This document shows positions 24,951 through 62,157 of a stretch of DNA of 64,000 nucleotides, in pieces. The stretch lies in the NCBI RefSeq assembly GCF_030463535.1, contig NC_132894.1:11861933-11925932 (forward strand). The letters run 5' to 3'. Within the stretch, counting starts at the first letter, position 1. Each line of letters begins with the position of its first letter. The notes beneath the pieces were generated by a model. That model ran no database searches. It saw only the letters and a program-made list of their open reading frames with translations, and was not told the origin of the DNA. This stretch comes from Salminus brasiliensis. Lineage: Eukaryota > Chordata > Actinopteri > Characiformes > Bryconidae. The translations under genes were made by a program, and so were the position numbers.

Positions 24951-25968
24951 TCAAGTCTTCTGGCGATACAGCTGATCTTTTGTTCGTCTGAAACAGGAAT
25001 GATACTTTCCTGAAGATCGGTATCGATATTTTTGAAAACCTTATAATAAGGGTAAAGTTGTGATTTCTGCAGTGAAAACGACTTCATGCTAACCAGTATA
25101 ATACACTGGATAGTCTTTGTATTAGTAGGACGATTCTCAGGATTTGGTGTCTTTGACATATGGATAATTTTATCACTCAGGAAAAACACTAAAATGCAAA
25201 GCTTTTAGTGCATCTTGGCATATCCTCACTGATTGACATCTCATAAATTAATTAGTTTGTCAACATTATAATGAACTTCTTTAACTGTTTCTGTGTAGAA
25301 TTATGTCTAAATTTAATTATTGCAGCATGTCATGGTGTTTCTCAACCTTGTATCAGTGTTATTTCTCCCCCTGTAAAAATAAGGGTTTTACATTTTAAGA
25401 AAGTGACACCTTTAAAGTCTCGTTGACTTTACAGTTTAAACAGAAAAAAAAAAACTTTCTTTAACTCTTTTATATATAAAAACATTTGTACTTTCAGATC
25501 AAGCTTGTCGAGCTCAATGTTTCAACCCTGTTGCCACTTAAAGAACTAGAACACCTTTCTTCTCCACATCTGGAAATTTGTCTTCAGCTTCACCACATTG
25601 CTCACTATAAACGTAAGTAAATCAATAGCAAAAAAGTGCACAAACAAAGACAAACCCAACTAAGAGCACACAGCAGCTTCCAATTCACCAGATATCAAGG
25701 TGATATACTATATATAATATAGTAAAATTGCATTTGCTAGCATATAAAAGCATTAGCCATTGTGACCCACAGCTTTCAACCCTGTAACATTTCTAAACGT
25801 TTGAATGAAGGTTTGAATGGTTGTTCCAATGGTTAATTGATGTCATAAAGGTCAATGCAAAGACCCTGCAATTCTGCATAATTCAACAATTACGTTGTGA
25901 TTAAGTTGTGAGCAAAGTTTTTCCAAGTGGTTGTTGTGTGAAATGGAAGGAAAGTTGTAAGCAAACAT

Positions 25969-26784
25969 AGACCCCGTATACACCTGGTTACTTCATGTGT
26001 TTTTTGGGTTTTTTTTGTATTTTTTAATGTATTTGTATTGCATTTTCAGTAAACAACACAAAGTCTAAACATCACAGGATATGGCATGATTAGATAATTA
26101 GGTAATGACACAAAAGCAGTAAGAATACACATATATTCATAAAATATTACAAGAAGTAAGAGAGCAAAGATTAGCTAGACCAATTTGGGAGTCTTTTATT
26201 AAGGAGGAGGACAGCGTGGAGCCTATATGGTGTAAGTAGGGGTCCCAGACCTTATGAAAGCTGTCTACTGAAGAGTGCAGCATGCATGAAATGTATTAAT
26301 TGGGGATACACTCCATAATAAGATTATGCTGTGATTTTTAAGATGGAACAGCGTCCTTGATCCAAAACATATATTCCTGGCAGCAAAAGTCAACAAGTTC
26401 AAGAGTCTCTCATGCTCAGAATTGCACATAGTTCTTTGACAACTTCATGTTTTCTGAGTATCAGGATTCTAACTGGATGAGGCCACACACAGGCTCATTT
26501 AAAGATTCAGAAGGTGGTCTGAGACGCATTTGAGCCACGTTATAGCAATGTAAACACATCCATCTCTCCAAGGTGCATTCAACAGCAAAAGTCCTCCTAG
26601 TATGACAGAAACACAAGTAATAATCGCAAGCAAATTGCATTTTTAGTTCTACACAGCCATCAAATTTCACTCTAACTAACCAGAGATGCATTTGACTACC
26701 AAGTGTAAGTGCATGTGGCTAAACTCTAATCAGGGTACAATCCAGATACTAGTCACGTGAAGTGACCAGGTGGGAACAGGGTCT
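25969..26784. mobile_element. Non-autonomous DNA transposon with ~30-bp terminal inverted repeats
   Basis: The left end AGACCCCGTATACACCTGGT (then TACTTCATGTG) and the reverse complement of the right end (AGACCCTGTTCCCACCTGGT, then CACTTCACGTG) align over 31 positions with about six mismatches. The interior shows no transposase frame. No clear target-site duplication was found. Confidence 0.7.
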
Positions 26785-27639
26785 TACTGACCTATAGTGA
26801 TGGTGTGTCAACAACACAAATAGCCATTTAGACTACTATGCAAAACAACCAGTGTACCTAAATGTGTCATCAGAGTGTATATATGTAAAACAGTGGTAAG
26901 GATTAAAGTATTTTTCATTGGGGACTATGTAGCCTGTAGTCTTTGCTTTAGGATTTTCTAGCAAGTTAAATAATGGTCAGTAAGCATGTTCATAATCAAT
27001 TCACCATTATGTAGCTTTTAGAGACATTAAACACTGGGGACACTGAATAGCTTTGACTTTAGAATGAAGCATTTCACACTAAACCACTCTAAGTGACCCT
27101 GTTTGCATATCAATGATTGAATTATGCAGAACTGTTAATCTAAAATGACCCTTTACCTGCTGCCAGACATGCCTGGATTTCATTATCCAACTTGGAAGGT
27201 GTTAACGTGTAGCCTTCTGCTGGGAGACTTGTAATCTATTGTATGGATGTACAATGCTAAAGTTTTATAATGTATTTCATCATATAATGTCATCACATAA
27301 AATATTCTTGGACTGACTTCTGCAGTAAAACATGTAGTGATATTTTCAATTGCCAAATCTAAGACTTTTCATGCTTATGTAAAAAACCCTCACAATGGTT
27401 GCAGTATCACAGTTTGCAAACAAATAATGATCATTTAAAGAATTTCTGCAGAAGCACAGGAAAACAGACAGTTTCTAAACAATGACACTGGCATTAAACT
27501 ATACTTAGAGTACTGTTAAGACTAGTTCTATTATTTCAGCTCGGTTTAGTCATTTGGCATGCAGTAATATTCGCAGTAACTAGGTTCAACGTTGTCTCCA
27601 ATGTAAATGTAGGCTGATACCTTGACATTCTCATGCAAA

Positions 27640-28160
27640 AGTTGTTGGTACACTCCAGAATTCATAGATCTGTGAAAAATGCAAAGCCTTACTGCACCCA
27701 AAGCAGAAAATATCCCCTAACGCCCTGATACTGCCACCCCCATGCTTAACAGTTTGAATGAGATGTGTATGGGTTGTCTTATTTAAACCAAAGCATTCTT
27801 ATTTGGCTTAATCTGTCTTTCATGTGGTGCTGAGAACATGGTCAGATGGTCAGCTGTTTTTTTTTTTTTTTGAAAAGTAGTGGCTTTCTCTTTGCTATCC
27901 TGCCATGCACACTGTTCTTGTTTAATGTTTGCCTGATGGTGGACTTATGATGATATGTGGACTTATGAATACATAATGCAAGAGAGAGCATGTATTGTCC
28001 ATAGGTGATTCTTTGAGGTTCTTTTTAACAGTGGTGATGAATTTCTTCTGTTTTTGTAAATTCTAGCTCACATTTCTTTGTCTGAGGTCCTCAGGACTCA
28101 CCTGATTGCTCATACTTACAGAGGTTCACAAAGGATTTGAGACAAAGTCATGTTTATTGT
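27640..28160 (-). mobile_element. Probable Tc1-like transposon relic
   Basis: Contains the stretch GATACTGCCACCCCCATGCT and surrounding segments that resemble the minus strand of Tc1-like transposase genes. It is badly degraded. Assignment is from pattern memory. Confidence 0.4.
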
Positions 28161-29819
28161 TGCTAAATTGTACTGTATTAATACATAATTGTACAAACTA
28201 CAGTGCTTGATAAAACATAAACTTTCTAAAAATAATCAAATATATGTAGTTAATTTGTTAGTCGTTGATGTTCAGTTTGCACAGCCTGTAAATGAGTACA
28301 ATCTTTTCTATTATATAAATATTTAAATAATCATAGATTTGAATGACTGTACAAAGGGTTTTATAACTACACAAATCATGCAGCATGTGAAGAACAAAAG
28401 AAATATTGTCTGCACGCAAGTAGATGTTTGATATTTAATAATTTCAGCTCATGGATATTTAAAAGATTTGCAATATTGTGCACTGTTGCATGAATGAAGT
28501 TTGTGCTTATAAATCCAGCACATGGCCTGCCAGAGCCTATATGAGTTGGTGTGAAGTGAGCCTAATATATGTTACAGCAAGCCACACCCTCACAGATTCC
28601 TGTATTCATTCTCCCACAAAAACAACAAAGCTTCAAACTCACAATTTATTAATCATGAAAACACAGAACTCCTGATCAAACACAAATGGCACCTACTTTG
28701 GCCTGTAGGCTATTTATTGTAGACAGCATATCTAAGTGATGTATAGCATTGCAAAATAGTTATGTATCACACTTAATCATATAGATGACTTTCAGTGGTG
28801 ACTAATTGCCGTGCATATCCGCAATATGTACAAAGCTCCTGTTTTGGCAACAGAACAGCATGGGATGAGGCCAATGAGTACATATCAAAGTGTTTTTTTC
28901 TACGTTCTTACACTTTCACAGAGGCAAATAATCTCTGTTTACAGAAAACAGCCCTTCAACATTAGTCAGGCCTGTGACCTGCCCTTACACCAAGACGTTC
29001 TCCGGTGGATTCCCAGATATATGAACAGCCTAACTCGCTTTTGTCCCAAAATATTCTTGGAGAGGTTGGAAGCCCCTGTTCAGAAAAGAGGTAGAAAGTG
29101 TGGTTGAGAGACGTACGTCTGGAAAGAAAGCGAAGTGCATCTCCCCATGTGATGAAAAAGAAAAACGCAACCTACAGCAAAAACGGCATGTTCAGCATGA
29201 CTTACACACAGGTTATCATACAGCGATAGTTACTTATGAGCGCGAGCGGGAGCTCTTTATTTATTAACATTCCACAGAGCTTCACGACGGCACATGGAAA
29301 TGGTCATGAGTAGATGTATCAAATGAAAAGGGATGTTTTGAGATCTATGTGGCGATCCAGAATGACTTTGCTTTCCTTTTCTCTTTCAGGGAAACAGAAT
29401 TCCAGGGTTTGAGTTGTGGCAGAGATCTTGGGGCTCCCCCGATAGAGGGTCTAAGGTAACCTATAACAAATTTGGCATATGTTAAGTACTTGTTAGACAG
29501 TACAAACATATGTATTGAGACACATTCCCAGCCGGTAGAAGAGAAAAGATTTCGGCAACAATTTGCCATGTGGGAGTTTTCATAATTCAAAAACCCCATA
29601 TCTCCAATCCGGTGGCAATAGTCTTCCACAGGGTTGAGTGAGTGCATTACACTTTATGGTTCATTAATGCATTTCGGCAGGGCTTGTTTTGAGTTTTTTC
29701 CTCAACAGTGCTGTCTCTTCTCAGGGATCCCTTTGCTATTAGGAAGGGTCCAGGTCCCTCATGGGCAGTCTCTGTTTGAACCCTGAGAAATACAGTTCCC
29801 TAATTCTGCTGCACATAAA

Positions 29820-30252
29820 GCCTGTTTCACACATATTACTTCCTACACAGCACGAGCAACGCACAACACCCTGCGTTGCAGTTTGGCGCCCAAGTTAACA
29901 GAGTATAGCATTTACACAGCCAGCGTGAGCATAGGCTGAGCGTTAGAAACTAGGTGTTAGGCCTATTTTACATCAAAATACTGAAAAAAAATTAAATAAA
30001 TATCTACTTAAATGTCTTTGTTTTTGGTAGTTCTGCAGGCTTTAAACAACTGCCCAGTCAGATTAAAAAAACTGATCTGGTTATTTATCCATTTAGAAGA
30101 CAAGGACATCTGTATATTTGGCTTACGAGCAGCATTTGGTCTGGAATAAAGCCCACTGTACTGTTCAGCAGCGCAAATGCTGTATGTGTGAATGGTCGAT
30201 GCATGCGAGCCATAAGAGTCACATACTCAGATGTACTATGTGTGAAACAGGC
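29820..30252. mobile_element. MITE with GCCTGTTTCACACATA inverted ends
   Basis: The 16-bp left end GCCTGTTTCACACATA (29820-29835) is exactly the inverse of TATGTGTGAAACAGGC (30237-30252). The interior is non-coding. The target duplication is not clear. Confidence 0.7.
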
Positions 30253-30460
30253 CTAATGATGATCACCACATAGATGGTCTCCACTCCACAGGTTTGAGCA
30301 ATAAAGCAACTTTTCTCCTCAAAATATATAACTATAAATGTGATAAATAATAATGGGGAAAATAATAAGAAATTTTAATCTTTATATGTCTATTTTAAAA
30401 GAGTATTTACAAATACAAACCTTAGGTCTTTATAGCAATCATCGTAAAACAATACACAAT

Positions 30461-30866
30461 ATTTATTTCACAACCACATACTCCTTTCTACCTCAGTGCT
30501 AGATAAGAGAAAATTATCATGAGCTATACAGTCTGTATGTTTGTTTGCATATGATAGCAAAAGTACAGAAATGAACTCTTGTGTACATAAGCACTGGCAT
30601 GCAAAGCAAAGAAATCAATTTTGGTGTTATTTAACTGCATTGGTGGCTTAGCGCTGGGGGGAAGTTTTGCGAGCTTCCATGAAGATGTTGCTTTTACATG
30701 TATGTTGTTGAAACATTGTTTTAAGGGGTTCATATCCAAAAGTTCTGTATTAAAGTATCCGAAAAAAAATCCCAGCATCTTTTTTAGGCTTCCACTGTTT
30801 TCCTTCTACATTATTAGGATCTACCCACAGTTAGCATCATGCAACATGTTTTTGGATCATATGCAT
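30461..30866 (-). other. camk4: 3' UTR of camk4 (proximal part)
   Basis: AT-rich sequence after the TGA at 30869-30867. A reverse-strand AATAAA at 30462-30467 is a possible end. More distal signals exist, so the UTR could be longer. Confidence 0.4.
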
Positions 30867-55346
<24,480 letters not shown>

Positions 55347-56060
55347 GGTGCAACCTCCAAAAGGCAGTTGTTCTTTTTCCACCCCCTCTTTATTCAAACG
55401 GTCCCAAAGATCAGAGGAAGCCAGCTGGGCGCATCGCGCGTCCGCTTTCACATCTGGATGTGGCTGGTTATGGAGTGGCTCCGAGATGTTTTCTACGAGC
55501 AAGCGAGCCTGTGTATGTTTTTAAAATGTCCTCGTGCTGGAGGTTTCCATTTTCCAGCAGAGTGCGCACATCTAAACTCAGTCCAGACGCACCGTTAGCG
55601 GGGCTGCCGTCTAAAACCCCAACAAAACCCCCGGTCGGTCCCAAAACGATTCTAAGCCCTAAGCTTCCAGCATACACGACCGGAAAAGCATTGAGATGCC
55701 CTGGTCATAACACTTCACACCGGTTCTCCTCAGCAAGCAAGATCTTCAACCTCCAAAGGGCCTCGCGGCGTGAGGCGTAAACAACCCCATGGTGCTTGTC
55801 TTACATCCACAACATCGAGGATGATCCAGCCGCGACGCACGGCATCCAAAAGCCAAACACCCCCGTAATCCAGAGGGATGCAGTGATTTCCAGCGCCCGG
55901 CAAAGGCTGATCTTAGTCAACCCGAGCGCATCGTCGCACGACAGCCGTGCGTTTCGTGATTATCTACTCTTGGGAGCCGAGACGTGGACGTAGACGCGGT
56001 CGCTCTCGGTTGCCAGAAAGGACGCGAAGAAAACAGTGGAGATTATGTGTGTGTTCATCC
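55347..56060 (-). promoter_or_regulatory. camk4: camk4 5' UTR / promoter-proximal GC-rich region
   Basis: GC content and CpG are raised from about 55.22 to 56.06 kb, upstream of the chosen ATG. The frame remains open to a Met at 55502. No TATA box or transcription start could be fixed. Confidence 0.45.
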
Positions 56061-56860
56061 GAGCCGTTGCTTGGGTTGGGTAGGTGGTGGCTGGGGGAGG
56101 GGGAGGGGGTGGTGGTGGTGCTGTGACAACCGTGAGGAAGGAGGTGGGGGGTGGGCAAGGCTGCCACACAAACCATACGCCCTCTGATGGATTTCTACCA
56201 ATCCATTGCTTCCACTGTGGGAGGGTGCAACCGAGAACACTCCGTCTACCAGAGAAGACCAGCGTGCTCAGATGGAGAGCTCTTCTGCTGACTTTATGGG
56301 TTGGGAAAACAGACAAGAATGACGCAGAATGTCAGAAGCTACTCCGTCTCACAGGCAGCCTGACATGTAGTTCCTGCCTTTGCACTTTTCTGCAGTTATA
56401 TAAGAGCGCGTTTGCGGTGCAGGAGTCTGATTTCAGCACCTTAGACAGCTCCCACGTCTCCAACCGCGTCTCAGATTGCTTGGGACAACCAGTGATCAGC
56501 CATAACATTACAACTACCTGCCTAATCTTGTGTATCCCTCTAGTGGTCTCAAAACAGTTCTGCACCATCAATGCATGGAGTCGACAAGACCCCTGAAGGT
56601 GTTCAGTGGTATCTGGTACCAAGAGCTGTAAAATGTGAGGTGGGGTCTCCGTACCCCCACATCCTTTTTATTTAGCTAGATCAGAAGATTATTTTGTCTT
56701 CATGCTCCAAGATAAAACCATATGTGATTTCAGAAAATGACAGAAAATTGGATTTGAAGTGTGGCCTGTAGTCGTTGTTGGCTCAACACAAGCCACACAA
56801 TGAAACACAGTCAAGACAGAATGAAACTGAGAGGATTATCAAGAGTAAATGATATCCCAA

Positions 56861-57114
56861 GGTAAAGGTGCACGTATTTGTCACTGTAGAGTGTACACTG
56901 TGGTAGTGAAGACACACACACACTAGTGAACCAGGGGCAGTGACTACACAGACACCCAGAGCGGTGGGCAGCCAACTCCAGCGCCCGGGGAGCAGAGAGG
57001 GTAAAGGGCCTTGCTCAAGGGCCCAACAGTGGCAGCTTGCCAAGTCTGGGAATCAAACCCACAACCCTGTTATCGATAGCCAGACGCTCTAACTGCTAAG
57101 CCACCACTGCCCCT
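56861..57114 (-). mobile_element. tRNA-derived SINE (second family)
   Basis: On the minus strand the head has AGGGGCAGTGGTGGCTTAGC with an A-box-like TGGCTTAGCAGTTAGAG (57087-57103) and a B box GGTTTGATTCC (57049-57059). The tail runs to about 56861. The body differs from the SINE at 44592. Confidence 0.75.
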
Positions 57115-57235
57115 ATACACCACCACCGTGTTATACCACTGGTCCCAATTTTGTCTGTGTGGTCATGTGTCCAATTACCACCTACATATAAATAGATAAA
57201 AAAAAATCAATACAATGTGTAATCTAATTTATATA

Positions 57236-57246
57236 TACCAAATGGT

Positions 57247-57318
<72 letters not shown>

Positions 57319-57329
57319 ACCATTTGGTA
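57236..57329. repeat. 94-bp perfect AT-rich palindrome
   Basis: 20-base arms TACCAAATGGTACAATAATA (57236-57255) and its exact inverse (57310-57329) flank uninterrupted alternating TA. The whole 94 bases are self-complementary about 57282.5. Confidence 0.95.
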
Positions 57330-58348
57330 GAAAACACATAAACAAATCTTTCAACTTGTTGGTAACTGGTAAGATTAAAGGATTAAGGAAATCTGTGTGG
57401 TGTCAGCAATGAACAGCTAATTCATTTCATGACCCCCCCCAGGTAATCGTAATAGAACAAAAATGAAAACAACATATATAAAAATTCCCGAAATGTTTAC
57501 TTTGAGGCTTCGGTACAAAATAAAGCATTTTTAGCTATAACTCAAATAACAACTTGTTGTTTTAGTTTGTGGGTATTAAAATCTTTCATAGAACTGATAT
57601 ATGGTGTTCGCAACTAGACCTTTGCCTTGGGTGTTTCATTATGTCATGCATCATAGCTGTGTTATACATGGGATAAATAGTGATCACTATGACATCACTA
57701 TAGTATAAAAACCCTTATATCAATACAGTGTCATTTATCTCAATAAATCTTATGTCAAAGATTTAGGAGGAATGCTGATATAAGCTACTCATAAGCACTT
57801 CAGTATTGCATTCTGAGCACGCTGTTCAGTGCTTATGCATATGTCATTTAGTCCCTATGTAGGTTGTATGAAGTACTCTATTTTTACTCTGCTGTTTTGA
57901 ATACAAACTAAAGATGCTAAGCTCTCTGCTAGCATTTCTGTAGTTTCTACCAGTACGCTAGTTTACACATCACACACACTGACTGCATTATTCACCCTGC
58001 ATGTTATATTGTATATTGCTGTATGTTATTAGTCCTGTTGTATATTACATCATTACATTTAAACGTGAGGTCAGTGTTTTTTCCTGGGTTTGCTGTAAAT
58101 GCCCAGTTTATCCAGGATAAGGTGCACAGATGTGGCTTCCTAAGGATTAGCATAAATAAATCCATACAGTGGCTTAGATGTGAGAGAAAGAGTATTATGA
58201 GATGACTACCACAAGAACTTGATTTGCACAGAATGTGAAATCACAACCAGTTGTGATGTAAAAAACTATTTTCTATTCAACCATCTGTTATCACACAATA
58301 TTAGTATTATTATTATAATTATCACAATAATAATAATTAATAACAAAA

Positions 58349-58375
58349 ATGATAATAATAATAATAATAATAATA

Positions 58376-58402
<27 letters not shown>
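58349..58402. repeat. (AAT)n followed by (ATT)n, hairpin-forming
   Basis: A run of AAT/ATA units passes directly into a run of ATT/TTA units, so the two halves are complementary. Confidence 0.85.
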
Positions 58403-58406
<4 letters not shown>

Positions 58407-59179
58407 AAACTGAATTACATGAACTACAAATGTATTGTTCCTGTAAAAACAAAAAAAGCTATTTCCAAAATTTACAGGAGATGTAATAAATGTCTTAACT
58501 TTCAATGGAAGTCAATGTAAAAACAAATAACTCCAAGTCATTTTGGAGGATTTGTATTGGTCCATTTATTCCTCAGATTGGTCCAATTATTAAGAAAAAT
58601 TGACACCATGTAAAGAAGTTCCCAATTCAAATGTCACAAAGTGAAAAAATACAAAAATAAAGATTAAAATAAAGACGTTTTCTGTGAGAGCAATGATATA
58701 ATAGTTACAACAATATGCAGGGATACCACAGCAACCATAGTGACAAAAACATGCTGTGATATTATAGGAACCAACTATTAATCACACTGGATATCACCTG
58801 GAAGGTTGCTAAATTTGAACCTTGCTTCAGCATAATTAAAACTATAGATAAATGCCAAAGCTGCAGTTTAGGAATGAAGAAAAAATATCACAGCTTCTTA
58901 TACAAATACATGGAAGGACACCAAATTTGGTCTATAACCTAGAGCTGCTGTGAAATTTAAAATGATCGTATGACACTGTCTAGAGCATTAAAGGTTAGTC
59001 AGTGACAGCCACAATGTAAATGGATTTTAATGACTATATCCAGTTTGCACTGACCTCCTCCTGGTCCTGCAATGCTCCAAAGAGAGAGGTCTATAAAAGA
59101 GACACTGTCATCCATGTCATTTAAAGAATATGGTCAATAAAAACCTCCATTATTTCAAGCCAAAAAATCCTTTGTTACA

Positions 59180-60275
59180 ATAACCAAACCACTAACATCC
59201 TAGCAACCACCCAGGACAGTGTCGTGAGCACCTGAGATACCATAGCAAACACTTAACAACACCCTAGCAACCAAATGGTAAGCCATAACGACTACATAAC
59301 ACCCTAAAAAACATGACAACCAGTTGACAACACCCTGGCAACTACCTATCAACAACCTATCATGGAACTACTAACATGTCAGCTAGCAACATCCTAGCAA
59401 CCACCTAGGACAGTGTAGCAAGCACCTGGGATCCCATAGTAACCACCTAACAACACCCTAGAAACCAACTGATAAGCCATAACGACTACATAACAGCCTA
59501 AAAAACATGACAACCAGTTGACAACACCCTGGCAACTACCTATTAACAACCTATCATGGAACTACTAACATGTCAGCTAGCAACATCCTAGCAACCACCT
59601 AGGACAGTGTAGCAAGCACCTAGGATACCATAGTAACCATCTAACAACACCCTAGCAACCAAATGGCAGGCAATGACAACTACATAACACCCTAAAAACA
59701 CATGACAACCCGTTGGCAACACCCTGGCAACTACCTATCAACAACCTTTAATCAAACTTCTAATCTGTCAGCTAGCAACATCCTAGCAACCACCTTGGAC
59801 AGTGTAGCAAGTACATGGGATACCATAGTAACCATCTAACAACACCCTAGCAACCAAATGGCAGGCAATGACAACTACAGAACACCCTAAAAACACATGA
59901 CAACTCATTGGCAACACCCTGGCAACTACCTATCAACAACCTTTAATCAAACTTCTAATCTGTCAGCTAGCAACATCCTAGCAACCACCTTGGACAGTGT
60001 AGCAAGTACATGGGATACCATAGTAACCACCTAACAACACCCTAGCAACCAAATGGCAGGCAATGACAACTACATAACACCCTAAAAAACACATGACAAC
60101 CCGTTGGCAACACCCTGGCAACTACCTATCAACAACTTTTAATCAAACTTCTAATCTGTCAGCTAGCAACATCCTAGCAACCACCTAGGACAGTGTAGCA
60201 AGCACATGGGATACCATAGCAACCACCTAACAACACCCTAGCAACCAAATGTCAGTTAGCAACACCCTAGCATCT
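59180..60275. repeat. 195-bp satellite, about 5.5 units
   Basis: The marker GTCAGCTAGCAACATCCTAG starts at 59378, 59572, 59767, 59962 and 60158, giving spacings of 194, 195, 195 and 196. Each unit is itself made of short CAACACCCTAGCAACCA-like motifs. Confidence 0.92.
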
Positions 60276-61409
60276 TATTACCAGAGAATAGTCCCATTAT
60301 TTTGTAAAGACGTCCCTGTAGTTACTGAGTAATACTCCTTAGTGTGTAATAAGGCTTGGAGTGTTAAGGGGTTAAAGTTCTGATTTGGATCAGCTAATGT
60401 AACCGATGGTACATCTCCACAACAAATACTGAATCATCACAGTAATTCAAATAAAAAAGGCTTTCATAAAACGTGACAGAAGTTAGAGTAAACAGAGCAC
60501 TCCAAAACTCAATGATCATAAATTAGTTTTTTTGTTGTTGTTGTTCTTTTCCAGCTTTAAGCAAATCTTCATTGTGCCGTCACAGGCTGTTAAACTCTGC
60601 CTACCAGGATCAAGTGTGTTGGGATCAGCAATAAAACAGAATGATCAGGCTGGCTGTGGGTCCTTGAGGCCTAGTGAAAAAAAAATCTCTTCATATTTTA
60701 ACATGATAACTGCTTGTACTTTCTTGCTTATTTTCTCATCTCATTTCCTGTGAGGGCACTGAAGAGAATAATGAACAAAACGAAGAACCAATGAGCCATT
60801 AACACTGTATTAAACATTAGTCCAATCCCTTTCTCCCCAGAGACAAACTACTCACCAGACCTGATCTAGAAATAAATCATTTTGCCACCAACCCCCTCAA
60901 GTGACTCAAACTATTAATGAGAGTGAAGTCAACTCACACACTGCACAGCTCTGGAGCTGACGGCCTTCTGATTTACCATTTTTCATTAAACCTACTGATG
61001 AAATTCAGATTTTAAGTAGTTCCTATCACAGCCTTTAGCTGTTGATTCTGCTTTTGTCCATTTGTATGGATACAATACATCTGAAACCACACTAGCAGAT
61101 GCTACAGTAGCTTCATAGCTCCAGTACAAAACTACAGAAACAAACATCAGACACCGATCACCAGTGTCTTAGCTGGTTGACTACATTTGGTGTAAAGGGG
61201 GAGACAGTGTAGATGTGATTTTTGACCTGGGTATAGCCAAGTATGGAAAATAGCCTAAAACCATTCTCAGGTAGTGGTAATGTTACTTCAAAGAAAATAA
61301 GTACTTCTCCCAATAAGTATATAAGATATTCAACGTTACAACTACTGTAGTTACAAAGTAGCTGGACAGAGATGTGGCAAGGAAAGTGGGCGCTTTCTCT
61401 GGCAGGGAA

Positions 61410-61411
<2 letters not shown>

Positions 61412-61483
<72 letters not shown>
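61412..61483. repeat. (TA)n microsatellite
   Basis: About 36 TA units without interruption. Confidence 0.95.
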
Positions 61484-61486
<3 letters not shown>

Positions 61487-61497
61487 AATAAATGAGA

Positions 61498-61735
61498 TAT
61501 TTTGCCTGCTATTCTGATACTGAGAAAGAACCACCAGTTGTTGTTGCAGCAAAAACCTACCTACTAGCATTTTGAGAGATTTTGGCCTTTTTTGCATGAA
61601 ATATTTTGCTTGGTTTATTTAGATTTACATTTAAGGCATTCAGCAGACGCTCTTATCCAGAGCGACTTACAAAAGTGCTTCACTACTCAGAAAATATCCT
61701 TAGCTAGTTTGTATCGGCTAGGATCCAAAAGATAC

Positions 61736-61737
<2 letters not shown>
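61498..61737. repeat. Local duplication, copy 1, with L2-type tail
   Basis: Matches 62158-62445 from TGCCTGCTATTCTGATACTG to GGATCCAAAAGATACGT. It includes the tail GGCATTCAGCAGACGCTCTT. TA arrays flank it on both sides (61412-61483 and 61738-61774). Confidence 0.85.
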
Positions 61738-61779
<42 letters not shown>

Positions 61780-62157
61780 AAAAACATGGACTAAAAGCTC
61801 TATAATGGAAGATCATATGGCATCATTTCACTCCACTTAAAGGAAATTCAGTGGACTAACGCTATCTACTGCTATTAAAGTGCACTGTATGAAATAAAAA
61901 GCATGGCAAATATGCAAACTCCATCTATTAGTAAGCTGTTCAGCTAAAGCTGGAAAGACTGAATTATTATATATCCCTGCTGAAAAAAACCCAGGTAGCT
62001 GGTTTTGGATGGTCTAAGCAGCTCTTTGATGGTCAAGGTGATTGAAAGCTGGTTATCCAGACAAAAACTTTCCCCTCTGTTGGTCAAGAGCTAAACAAGC
62101 TTTACCAGCTTGAGCTGGCTAGGCTATTTTTTCAGCAGGGATATTTGAGTCAAATTA

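Larger units (their letters stand above)
24951..30460. other. Region between elavl1 promoter and camk4 3' end
   Basis: No coding exon was recognised. It contains two elements with terminal inverted repeats (25969-26784 and 29820-30252) and a probable Tc1-like relic near 27640-28160. The stretch at 29350-29800 is not obviously repetitive and is unexplained; it might be distal camk4 3' UTR. Confidence 0.5.

Noticed and set aside
55347-55502. Longer camk4 N-terminus starting at the Met at 55502
   Set aside because: The extra 52 residues have no family similarity and lie in GC-rich probable 5' UTR. The chosen Met gives the usual length.
55960-56316. Minus-strand 118-aa open frame with Pro/Thr run
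   Set aside because: It is the complement of the same low-complexity stretch. It does not connect in frame to camk4 exon 1.
56084-56596. Plus-strand 170-aa open frame with poly-glycine
   Set aside because: It arises from a GGT/GGA-rich stretch upstream of camk4. No recognisable domain or splice structure.
57049-57103. Second tRNA-like promoter pair
   Set aside because: Same reason: a decayed tRNA-derived SINE head without intact acceptor stem.
59180-60275. Regularly spaced repeats resembling a CRISPR array
   Set aside because: Whole 195-base units repeat, spacers included, and the DNA is vertebrate. It is a satellite, not a CRISPR array.
61158-61777. Open frames with long YIYIYI runs
   Set aside because: These are translations of TA microsatellites.
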